Program-made: the position numbers and the translations under genes
The notes under the pieces: model-generated
The model's input: only the letters and a program-made list of their open reading frames with translations
What the model was told of the DNA's origin: nothing
The model's database searches: none
NCBI RefSeq assembly: GCF_032484785.1
Contig: NZ_JAUETR010000001.1
Span: 496,001 to 560,000, forward strand
DNA from: Bradyrhizobium sp. SZCCHNS1050
GTDB lineage: Bacteria; Pseudomonadota; Alphaproteobacteria; Rhizobiales; Xanthobacteraceae
Reading direction: 5' to 3'
DNA length: 64,000 nucleotides
Part shown: piece after piece, positions 36,658 to 44,396 of the stretch
How the letters are laid out: every line of letters begins with the position of its first letter
Numbering within the stretch: the stretch's first letter is position 1

Positions 36658-38178
36658 CTAAGCCTCGGCCTTCGCGGCCGGCGCTCCCGACTTGCTGAAG
36701 GTCGCGATCACACGATCGATCAGCGGCCAGAACAGCAGCACGATCGCCAGCGTCGTGATGGTGCCCACCAGCCCGTTCGCCCAGAACACCTTCATGTTGC
36801 CGCCGGAGATGATCATCGACTGCCGGAACGCGTCCTCGGCACGGCTGCCGAGCACCAGCGCCAAGGTGAACGGCGCCAGCGGGATCTTGATCTTCTTGAA
36901 GACATAGCCGACGACGCCGAAGCCGAGCATCAGCCAGACGTCGAACATCGCGTTCTGGATCGCGTAGGCGCCGATGGCGCAGGACACCACGATCATCGGC
37001 GCCACGGCCGCGAACGGCACGCGCAGGATCGAGGCGAAGATCGGCACGGTGGAAAGCACGAGCACGAGGCCGACGACATTGCCGAGATACATCGAGGCGA
37101 TCAGGCCCCAGACGAAGTCCTTGTGCTCCACGAACAGCAGCGGGCCGGGATTGAGGCCCCACACCATCAGGCCGCCGAGCAGGATCGCCGCGGTGCCCGA
37201 GCCGGGGATGCCGAGCGCCAGCATCGGCAACAGCGCCGCCGTGCCTGAGGCATGCGCTGCGGTCTCAGGCGCGAACACGCCCTCAATGCGTCCCTTGCCA
37301 AAACTGTCCGGATTCTTGGAGAATCGCTTGGCGAGGTTGTAGCCCATGAAGGAGGCCGCGATCGCGCCGCCCGGCGTGATGCCGAGCCAGCAGCCGATCA
37401 CCGAGGAACGCAGCAGGGTCATCCAGTATTTCGGCAGGTCCTTCCAGACGGCGAGCACCGTGCGCAAGGAGATCGCGGCGGCGTGACCGCGCAGCGCCAG
37501 GCGTTCCTCCATCGTCAGCAGGATCTCGCTGATGCCGAACAGGCCGATGACCGCGACCAGGAAGTTGATGCCGCGCAACAGATCGGTCGAGCCGAAGGTC
37601 ATCCGCAACTGACCGGACACGGTGTCCATGCCGACGCCGGCAAGCAGCAGGCCGAGCGCCATCGCAATGACCGTCTTGTGCTTGTCCTCGCGTCCCAAGC
37701 CCACGAATGAGCAGAAGGTCAGGAGATACACGGCGAAGAATTCAGGCGGACCGAACTTCAACGCAAACGACGAGATCCAGGGCGCCAGGAAGGTGATCAG
37801 CATCACCGCGACCAGCGAGCCGATGAACGACGAGGTGAAGGCGGCCGTCAGCGCCTCCGCCGCCTTGCCCTGCTGCGCCATCGGATAGCCGTCGAAAGTG
37901 GTCGCCACCGACCACGCCTCGCCGGGAATGTTGAACAGGATCGAGGTGATGGCGCCGCCGAACAGCGCGCCCCAGTAGATGCAGGACAGCATCACGATGG
38001 CCGAGGTCGGGTCCATCGAGAAGGTCAGCGGCAGCAGGATGGCGACGCCGTTGGGCCCCCCCAGCCCGGGCAGCACGCCGACGAAGACGCCGAGCACGAG
38101 CCCAACCATCATCAGCAGCAGCGTCTTCCAGGTCAGGAGGACCGCGAACCCGTGCAGCAGCAGACCCAAGGCTTCCAT
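36658..38178 (-). CDS. tctA: Tripartite tricarboxylate transporter, large permease
   Basis: A 506-residue membrane protein with about twelve hydrophobic segments and the TctA motifs VLPGLGGPNGVAILLPLTF and GALFGGAITSILFNIPGE, repeated in the second half as LGITPGGAIAASFMGY and ALGIPGSGTAAILLGG. With TctB and TctC it imports a carboxylate using an ion gradient. It is the distal gene of the leftward tctC-tctB-tctA set and probably of a longer operon starting with the aminotransferase genes. Confidence 0.95.
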   Translation of the reverse strand: MEALGLLLHGFAVLLTWKTLLLMMVGLVLGVFVGVLPGLGGPNGVAILLPLTFSMDPTSAIVMLSCIYWGALFGGAITSILFNIPGEAWSVATTFDGYPMAQQGKAAEALTAAFTSSFIGSLVAVMLITFLAPWISSFALKFGPPEFFAVYLLTFCSFVGLGREDKHKTVIAMALGLLLAGVGMDTVSGQLRMTFGSTDLLRGINFLVAVIGLFGISEILLTMEERLALRGHAAAISLRTVLAVWKDLPKYWMTLLRSSVIGCWLGITPGGAIAASFMGYNLAKRFSKNPDSFGKGRIEGVFAPETAAHASGTAALLPMLALGIPGSGTAAILLGGLMVWGLNPGPLLFVEHKDFVWGLIASMYLGNVVGLVLVLSTVPIFASILRVPFAAVAPMIVVSCAIGAYAIQNAMFDVWLMLGFGVVGYVFKKIKIPLAPFTLALVLGSRAEDAFRQSMIISGGNMKVFWANGLVGTITTLAIVLLFWPLIDRVIATFSKSGAPAAKAEA

Positions 38179-38200
38179 GATTTCATTCCAACTGTTTCCT

Positions 38201-38283
38201 CGTCATTGCGAGCGCAGCGAAGCAATCCAGAGTCGAGTGCGCAGCCCTGGATTGCGTCGTCGCGTTGCTCCTCGCAATGACGG
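38201..38283. repeat. Intergenic palindromic repeat, family A (copy 2)
   Basis: CGTCATTGCGAGCGCAGCGAAGC to GTTGCTCCTCGCAATGACG (arms read in part), with the inner AATCCAG/CTGGATT pair. It fills the gap between tctB and tctA. Confidence 0.85.
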
Positions 38284-38297
38284 CGGAGAGACCGGTG

Positions 38298-38840
38298 TCA
38301 GTACCCGAACGCCGCTTCGAGCGGGCCCTTCGGCATGATCACGTCGAACACGACATCGAACGTCACGAACATCACGGCGCTGAACAGGAACGCCGTGAGC
38401 AGCGATTTCCAGATCGCGATCTTGCCGACGAGACGCATGAACCCGGCGATGAGCAGGAAGCTCGCGACATAGATGCCGAGAAACTGCATGGCGATGCAGA
38501 ACAGCAGCGTCGGCACGAACACCGCCATCACACGGCGCAGCTGCGCGCGCGTCACGAAGGTCTCGACCGCTTCTTTGCTGGACAGAAACGCCGCGCCGAT
38601 CCCGTAAAGGCTGGCGCCGCCGAGGATCACCGACAGATAGAACGGAAAGTAGCCGGGCTCCGGACCGGTCGAGTCCCAGGACGCGCCGGTCCGCCAATTG
38701 TCCCAGGCGAGTACGGCCGCGAGCGCGAGCAGCAGCAGCGAGACCGCGACGTCGACGGTCCGGGTGGAGGTGACGGCCGGAGAATTCTCCTCCGGCGCGG
38801 TCGGATCGTCGACGGCAATCTCGAGCTCAGCGTTGGACAT
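38298..38840 (-). CDS. tctB: Tripartite tricarboxylate transporter, small permease
   Basis: A 180-residue protein with four hydrophobic segments (VDVAVSLLLLALAAVLAWD, FPFYLSVILGGASLYGI, VFVPTLLFCIAMQFLGI and the C-terminal LLTAFLFSAVMFVTFDVVF) and the GPEPGYFPFYLS motif typical of TctB. Its N-terminal 30 residues are acidic and polar. It lies between tctC and tctA. Confidence 0.92.
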   Translation of the reverse strand: MSNAELEIAVDDPTAPEENSPAVTSTRTVDVAVSLLLLALAAVLAWDNWRTGASWDSTGPEPGYFPFYLSVILGGASLYGIGAAFLSSKEAVETFVTRAQLRRVMAVFVPTLLFCIAMQFLGIYVASFLLIAGFMRLVGKIAIWKSLLTAFLFSAVMFVTFDVVFDVIMPKGPLEAAFGY

Positions 38841-38872
38841 CGATCCTCCTCATCCCCTCGCCCCGCCCAGCC

Positions 38873-39859
38873 TCACTTGGCGACGAAGCCGGCTTCCGTC
38901 ATCAGCTGCTTGTTGAGCGAGCCGTCCTCTTCGAGGAACTGCAGCATGTCCTTGCCGGTGAGGAAGATCGGCTTCAGCGCCTGCTTCTCCATGTAGTCCT
39001 TGTACTCCGGTGTCTGCACCAGCTTGCTGAACAGGTCGACGTAGAACTCCTGCTGTTCCTGCGTCACCTTGCCCGGCAGGAACATCGCGCGCAGCATCAG
39101 GTATTGCACGTCCAGCCCCTCCTCCTTGCAGGTCGGAATGTCGTTCCAGGACTGCGTCTCCGTGACCTTGGTCGTGTAGGAGATGCGCTCCTTGTCGAAC
39201 ACGCAGAGCGGACGCACCTGGCCGGCGCGCCAGACTTCGAGATTCTCGGAAGGATTGTTGACGTTCGCTTCGGTGTGCCCGCCGACCAGTTGGGTCGCAG
39301 CCTCGCCGCCCGACTTGTAGGGCAGATAGGAGAACTTGGCTCCGGTCTTCTTCTCCATGAAGACCGTGAGCACGTGATCTTCGCGCTTGGAGCCGGTGCC
39401 GCCCAACTTGAACGGCGAGCTCGACGCCTTGGCAGCCTCGATGAACTCCTTCACCGTCTTGGGGCCGTTGACGTTGTCCCACAGCACGAACTGATCGAGT
39501 GCGATCACCGCGACCGGCGACAGCTCGTGCCAGTCGAACGGCAGCTTGGCCGACAGCGGCAGCATGTAGATCAGCGAATAGGCGATCAGGATCTTGTTCG
39601 GATCGCCGTCGCTGGACTTCATGTACATCAGGGCTTCGGCGCCCGACGCGCCGCCCTTCAGCGACACGACAACCGGCTGCTTCAGAAGATTGTTCTTCTG
39701 AATGGCAGCCTGCATCATCCGCGCCATCTGGTCTGATGCACCGCCAGCGCCTGCGGCGACGACAATCTCGACCGGCTTGGTCGGCTCCCAGCCGGCAAAG
39801 GCGGGCGCAGTTGCAAAAAAGGCCGCCGTTGCGGCCGCGATCTTGATGAGTTTGCGCAC
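38873..39859 (-). CDS. tctC: Tripartite tricarboxylate transporter, periplasmic binding protein
   Basis: A 328-residue binding protein (Bug family). The signal peptide is MRKLIKIAAATAAFFATAPAFA; the fold opens with KPVEIVVAAGAGGASDQMARMM. It carries the ligand, a carboxylate, to TctAB. The context (aminotransferases, hydroxyacid dehydrogenase) suggests a small hydroxy or oxo acid rather than citrate, which is inference. Confidence 0.94.
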   Translation of the reverse strand: MRKLIKIAAATAAFFATAPAFAGWEPTKPVEIVVAAGAGGASDQMARMMQAAIQKNNLLKQPVVVSLKGGASGAEALMYMKSSDGDPNKILIAYSLIYMLPLSAKLPFDWHELSPVAVIALDQFVLWDNVNGPKTVKEFIEAAKASSSPFKLGGTGSKREDHVLTVFMEKKTGAKFSYLPYKSGGEAATQLVGGHTEANVNNPSENLEVWRAGQVRPLCVFDKERISYTTKVTETQSWNDIPTCKEEGLDVQYLMLRAMFLPGKVTQEQQEFYVDLFSKLVQTPEYKDYMEKQALKPIFLTGKDMLQFLEEDGSLNKQLMTEAGFVAK

Positions 39860-39992
39860 GTGTTTTCTTCCCCGTTCGAAGCGCCAGCTTGCATCCTACC
39901 AGGATACTGCTGGCTTATTGTGGTCAGTTCAAGAACACAAGCATGATGCGGCCTCATGTTCCTCGGCATAAGGTCGCAAGCACGGCATTGGA

Positions 39993-40790
39993 CTACTTGC
40001 CTTTCCAATTCGGCGTCCGCTTGTTGAGGAACGCCTCCATCCCCTCGCGGAAATCCTCACTCATATAGGCGCGCAGGATCAAATCCTCGCCCTCGTCCCG
40101 CGACAGGGTCCGGCGAATGCGGCGCACCGCCTCCTTGGTCACCTCGAGGGTGATCGGCGCGTGCGAGGCGATGAGCCTCGCGGTCTCCAGCGCGCGTGTC
40201 TGCAGCGTCTCGACGTCAGGCACGATCTCGTTGAGCAGACCGAGCGCGAGCGCCTCCGGCGCCTCGACCAACCGTGCCTTGAAGATCAGATCCTTGGTGC
40301 GCGCCGGTCCGATCAAGGAGACCACGCGCGAGATGTTCGACATCGACAGGCAGTTGCCGAGCGTGCGCGCGATCGGAAAACCGATACGTGTCGTCTCGGT
40401 GCCGATGCGAATGTCGCAGCAGGCGGCAATGCCGGCGCCGCCGCCGGTGCAGGCGCCCGCGATCGCCGCAATCACCGGCACACGGCACAGCTCCAGGGTG
40501 CCGAGCACGCGGTCGATCCGCGCCTCGTAGTCGAGCGCATCCTGCGCCGTCTTGAAGGCGCGGAATTGCGAGATATCGGTGCCGGAGGCAAACGCCTTGT
40601 CGCCGGCCCCGGTCAGGATCAGCGCCTTGATCGACCGGTCGGCATTGATGGCCTCGCAGATCGAGGCCATCCGGTCGTACATCGCGAAGGTCATCGCGTT
40701 GCGCGCCTGCGGCCGGTTGAAGGTGATCTTGGCGATGCCGTCGTCGACGGCATAGATCAGATCGTCGGAGCCGGTCACAGGCGCGGTCAT
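39993..40790 (-). CDS. Enoyl-CoA hydratase/isomerase family protein
   Basis: A 265-residue crotonase-fold enzyme. It has the substrate-binding segment TGAGDKAFASGTDISQF and the oxyanion-hole segment GACTGGGAGIAACCDIRIG. The usual catalytic Glu positions are not clearly conserved, so the exact reaction is uncertain. Its ATG at 40790 overlaps the stop of the upstream aminotransferase gene by one base (TGATG), which ties it to that enzyme. Confidence 0.88.
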   Translation of the reverse strand: MTAPVTGSDDLIYAVDDGIAKITFNRPQARNAMTFAMYDRMASICEAINADRSIKALILTGAGDKAFASGTDISQFRAFKTAQDALDYEARIDRVLGTLELCRVPVIAAIAGACTGGGAGIAACCDIRIGTETTRIGFPIARTLGNCLSMSNISRVVSLIGPARTKDLIFKARLVEAPEALALGLLNEIVPDVETLQTRALETARLIASHAPITLEVTKEAVRRIRRTLSRDEGEDLILRAYMSEDFREGMEAFLNKRTPNWKGK

Positions 40791-41983
40791 CAGGCCACCT
40801 TCGGGATTGGCGCCGCCTCGCGCGCCTTCAGGACGTCCATTGCCGCGAGCACGCCACCGGCACGATGCGGCACATTGGCGAGCGCAAGGCCCATCTCGAC
40901 GCCGGCGAGCGTCCCCATCAGCATCAGGTCGTTGAAATGACCGATGTGGCCGATGCGGAAGACCTTGCCCTTGATCTTGTTGAGGCCGGTGCCGAGCGAC
41001 ATGTCGAAGTTTTCCAGCACCGTCTTGCGGAACTGATCGGCGTCGTGGCCTTCGGGCATGACCACGCCGGTCAGCGCCGGCGAATGCGCCTGCGGATCGG
41101 CGCATTGCGTGTCGAGGCCCCACGCCTTCACGGCGGCGCGCGTCGCAAGGCTGTGGCGGCGGTGGCGGGCGAACACGTTCTCGTGCCCCTCCTCCTCCAG
41201 CATCTTCAGCGCCTCGTTGAGGCCCATCAGCAGATTGCAGGCCGGCGTGTACGGGAAGGTGCCGAGCTTGTTGAAGGTGATGATCTCCTGCCAGTCCCAG
41301 TAGGAGCGCATGCCGGGATTGGCCTTGGCGGCGGCGAGCGCCTTCTCCGAGACGGCGTTGAAGCCGAGGCCCGGCGGCAGCATCAGGCCCTTCTGCGAGC
41401 CCGCGACGGAGACGTCGATGCCCCAGGCGTCGTGCTCATACTCCATCGAGCCGAGGCCGGAGATGGTGTCGACCATCAGGAGTGCCGGGTGGCCGGACCG
41501 GTCGAGCGCCTTGCGCACCTCGAGCGGCGGCGTCAGGCAGCCGGTCGAGGTCTCGTTGTGCACGACGCAGACGGCCTTGATCTTGTGCGCCTTGTCGTCG
41601 ACCAGACGCTGCTCGATCGCCGCGATGTCGGCGCCATGACGCCAGTCGCCGGGGATGAAGTCGACGTCGAGCTTGAACTTGTCGGCGATGCCCCGCCACA
41701 GCACAGCGAACTGGCCGGTCTCAACCATCAGCACCCTGTCGCCGGGCGCGAGCGCGTTGACGATCGCGGCTTCCCACGCGCCGGTGCCCGACGACGGATA
41801 GATGATCACCGGCTGCTTGGTGCGGAAGATGCGCTGGCTGGCCGCCAGCACGGCGAAGCCGAGCTCGGCGAACTCGGGGCCGCGGTGGTCCAGCGTCGGC
41901 ATGTCCATCGCGCGCAGCACGCGGTCGGGCACGTTGGTCGGCCCCGGAATCTGAAGAAAATGCCGTCCCGTGTGCACAGTCAT
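40790..41983 (-). CDS. Serine-glyoxylate-type aminotransferase (paralogue 1)
   Basis: A 397-residue class-V PLP aminotransferase. Lys198 in GSQKGLMLPPGLGF should bind PLP; YPSSGTGAWEAAIVN and MVDTISGLGSMEY are typical of serine-glyoxylate aminotransferases. It would transfer the amino group of serine, alanine or aspartate to glyoxylate. Its paralogue lies just upstream in tandem. BhcA, the aspartate-glyoxylate aminotransferase of the beta-hydroxyaspartate cycle, is in the same family, but none of the other cycle genes is present here. The ATG at 41983 starts the conserved N-terminus. Confidence 0.92.
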   Translation of the reverse strand: MTVHTGRHFLQIPGPTNVPDRVLRAMDMPTLDHRGPEFAELGFAVLAASQRIFRTKQPVIIYPSSGTGAWEAAIVNALAPGDRVLMVETGQFAVLWRGIADKFKLDVDFIPGDWRHGADIAAIEQRLVDDKAHKIKAVCVVHNETSTGCLTPPLEVRKALDRSGHPALLMVDTISGLGSMEYEHDAWGIDVSVAGSQKGLMLPPGLGFNAVSEKALAAAKANPGMRSYWDWQEIITFNKLGTFPYTPACNLLMGLNEALKMLEEEGHENVFARHRRHSLATRAAVKAWGLDTQCADPQAHSPALTGVVMPEGHDADQFRKTVLENFDMSLGTGLNKIKGKVFRIGHIGHFNDLMLMGTLAGVEMGLALANVPHRAGGVLAAMDVLKAREAAPIPKVA

Positions 41984-42191
41984 TGGCGTCCATCCCCGGT
42001 CATTTGGTTGGTGCGCGGACGTGGCATGCCACGCGCTGGCCGCGCTTTTCTCCCGCCGGACCGCTGGCGTCAACAAAGAAGACGCAAGCACCGATCGCTT
42101 CGGGCCGACATCCCTCAGATGCACACAAACCCCCTTCTTCTGTGCAGTGCGGCATAGCGGGACGCCCCAGCTTGCTGCACGCGGTTTGGCC

Positions 42192-43397
42192 TCATTTCAC
42201 CGCCGCAAGCTGGCGCGGCGCATTGCCCTGCGATGGCTCATCCAGCAGTACCATCGCGGCATCGACACCGCCCGCGCGATGCGGCACGCCGGCCGCACGC
42301 AGCCCCATCTCGACTCCGCTCAGCGCCGCCATCAGGGTCAGCGCATTGCACTCGCCGAGATGGCCGATGCGGAACACCTTGCCCGCGACCTTGGACAGGC
42401 CCGAGCCGAGCGACATGTTGTAATTGTCGAGCACGACCTGTCGGAACTGATCGGCGTCATGGCCCGGCGGCATCAGCACGGCGGTCAGCACCGGGGAAAA
42501 ATCCTTCGGCTCCTGGCACAGCACCTCGAGACCCCAATGCTCGACCGCGGCGCGGGTCGCGGCCGCAAGCCGCTGGTGGCGCGCGAACACCTGGTCGAGC
42601 CCCTCCTCGAGCAGCATCGCAATCGCTTCGCGCAGGCCATAGAGCAGGTTCGTTGCCGGGGTATAGGGGAAGAAGCCGTTCGCGTTCAGCTTCAGCATGT
42701 CCTCCCAGTCCCAGAACGAGCGCGGCATCTTGTTGGCCTTGGCAACAAGGCGCGCCTTGTCCGAGACGGCGTTGAAGCCGAGCCCCGGCGGCAGCATGAA
42801 GCCCTTCTGCGAGCAGGATACGGCGACATCGACCTTCCACTCGTCGAAGCGGAAGTCGGCCGAGGCGAGACCGGAGATGGTGTCGACCATCAGCAGCGCC
42901 GGATGCCTGGCGCGGTCGATCGCGGCGCGCACCTCACCGATCCGGCTGGTCGCGCCGGTCGAGGTTTCGTTGTGCACGACCATCACCGCCTTGAGCCGAT
43001 GACCGGCGTCGGCGACCAACGCCTCCTCGATGACGGCAGGGTCGACGCCACGGCGCCAGTCGCCGGGAATGAAGTCGACCTCGATTCCCCACCGCGCCGC
43101 CATCTGCCGCCACAGCGTGGCGAAGTGGCCGGTCTCGACCATCAGCACCTTGTCGCCCGGCGACAACGTGTTGACGATGGCAGCCTCCCATGCGCCGGTG
43201 CCCGAGGACGGATAGATGATCACCGGGCTCGTGGTCTTGAAGATCGCCTGCGAGCCGCCGAGCACGGCCTTGCCGAGTTCGGCGAACTCGGCGCTGCGGT
43301 GATCGATCACCGGCATATCCATCGCCCGCAGCACCCGCTCGGGCACCGGACTCGGGCCCGGAATATGCAAAAAATGACGGCCTTGGGGACGGGTCAC
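42192..43397 (-). CDS. Serine-glyoxylate-type aminotransferase (paralogue 2)
   Basis: A 401-residue class-V aminotransferase that aligns without gaps to paralogue 1 over at least the first 200 residues, including Lys198 in CSQKGFMLPPGLGF. Differences near the active site (TSTGATSRIG versus TSTGCLTPPLE) suggest a different amino donor. A 208-base gap separates the two genes. It is the first gene of the leftward operon and starts 127 bases from the divergent GntR gene, with GCATGC sites between them. Confidence 0.92.
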   Translation of the reverse strand: MTRPQGRHFLHIPGPSPVPERVLRAMDMPVIDHRSAEFAELGKAVLGGSQAIFKTTSPVIIYPSSGTGAWEAAIVNTLSPGDKVLMVETGHFATLWRQMAARWGIEVDFIPGDWRRGVDPAVIEEALVADAGHRLKAVMVVHNETSTGATSRIGEVRAAIDRARHPALLMVDTISGLASADFRFDEWKVDVAVSCSQKGFMLPPGLGFNAVSDKARLVAKANKMPRSFWDWEDMLKLNANGFFPYTPATNLLYGLREAIAMLLEEGLDQVFARHQRLAAATRAAVEHWGLEVLCQEPKDFSPVLTAVLMPPGHDADQFRQVVLDNYNMSLGSGLSKVAGKVFRIGHLGECNALTLMAALSGVEMGLRAAGVPHRAGGVDAAMVLLDEPSQGNAPRQLAAVK

Positions 43398-43453
43398 GAC
43401 AGAGCTCCGGGCAACGACGGCATTCTGGCACCCATGATTGCATTCAATCTTTC

Positions 43454-43479
43454 AGCATGCAAGAGCTTAACCGCATGCA
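43454..43479. promoter_or_regulatory. Pair of GCATGC sites, candidate GntR operators
   Basis: GCATGC cores at 43455-43460 and 43473-43478, with centres 18 bases apart, lie in the divergent region between the aminotransferase operon and the GntR gene. A third and more complete copy is at 44303-44312. The arrangement suggests autoregulation and control of both directions. Confidence 0.5.
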
Positions 43480-43524
43480 CGTATGAGGTCGACCACATCT
43501 GTAACTACCGCTACAATGCGTAAG

Positions 43525-44283
43525 ATGAGTTCCACGATTCCCGATATCGAGACGCCACCCTTGGCAGGGCCAAGTGGTCGATCCGTGCCTGCGCGGGACG
43601 AGACCTCGCTGCATGACGAGATCCTGGCGCGGCTGCGCGACTACATCGTCGAGGGCCATGTCGCCGACGGCGGACGCCTGTCCGAGCGGCAGCTTTGCGA
43701 AATGCTGGGGGTGTCCCGCACCCCCTTGCGCGAAGCGCTCAAGGTGCTCGCAGCCGAGGGGCTGGTCGAGCTGCTGCCCAATCGCGGCGCCCGGGTGCGC
43801 CCGCTCAGCGCCGCCGACATCCACGAATTGTTCGACCTGATGGGAGGCCTGGAAGGCCTCGCCGGACGCCTCGCCTGCGAGAAGATTTCAGATGAAGCGA
43901 TCGCGGAAATCGAGCAGTTTCATCATGATATGTACGGATTCTACATGCGGCAGGACATGCAGGGTTATTTCCGCATGAACCAGTTGATCCACCGGGCGAT
44001 CGTCGACGCCGCCGCCAACGCCACCCTTCATGCGACCTATGAGAGCCTGGCGGGCCGCATCCGCCGGGTTCGCTTCTCCGCCAATTTCGCCCGCAAGCGC
44101 GAACGCTGGAGCGAGGCCATGCGCGAGCATGAGCTGATCCTCGATGCCCTGCGCCGGCGCGCCGGAAGCGAGCTGTCCGACATCCTGTTCCAGCATCTGC
44201 GCAACAAGGGCGCGGCTGCGATCGCGTACTTCGCCGAGAGCCAGCCGCCGCTGGCGGGAGCCAAGCCAGACAAGGTCGAATAA
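43525..44283 (+). CDS. GntR/FCD-family transcriptional regulator
   Basis: A 252-residue regulator. Residues about 30-95 are the winged helix (LSERQLCEMLGVSRTPLREALKVLAAEGLVELL in two parts), followed by an all-helical FCD ligand domain with His residues placed for metal or carboxylate binding (FHHDMY, HRAIV, REHELI). FCD regulators usually sense carboxylates such as glycolate, lactate or malonate. It is divergent from the aminotransferase-Tct operon and 113 bases upstream of the dehydrogenase. Start: ATG at 43525, or at 43516; neither has a strong ribosome site. Confidence 0.92.
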   Translation: MSSTIPDIETPPLAGPSGRSVPARDETSLHDEILARLRDYIVEGHVADGGRLSERQLCEMLGVSRTPLREALKVLAAEGLVELLPNRGARVRPLSAADIHELFDLMGGLEGLAGRLACEKISDEAIAEIEQFHHDMYGFYMRQDMQGYFRMNQLIHRAIVDAAANATLHATYESLAGRIRRVRFSANFARKRERWSEAMREHELILDALRRRAGSELSDILFQHLRNKGAAAIAYFAESQPPLAGAKPDKVE

Positions 44284-44302
44284 CGCCGGGGATTGCCCAA
44301 AT

Positions 44303-44312
44303 TTGCATGCAA
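44303..44312. promoter_or_regulatory. TTGCATGCAA palindrome, candidate GntR operator
   Basis: A perfect 10-base palindrome 85 bases before the dehydrogenase start codon. It contains the same GCATGC core as the pair at 43454-43479, so the one regulator could control both flanks. Confidence 0.55.
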
Positions 44313-44396
44313 TCAGATTGACGCATTTGCGGAAATGAATGACACCGGGCGGAACAGCGCCCGCCGGACGACAGCCGGGCCCGACCAGGGATCACC

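Noticed and set aside
40791..41123. N-terminal extension of the enoyl-CoA hydratase into the aminotransferase gene
   Set aside because: Sequence there encodes the aminotransferase in another frame; the ATG at 40790 with TGATG overlap fits the fold start.
40790..43397. Beta-hydroxyaspartate cycle (BhcA-like) assignment
   Set aside because: The aminotransferases fit the family, but genes like bhcB, bhcC and bhcD are absent here, so only a general glyoxylate link is claimed.
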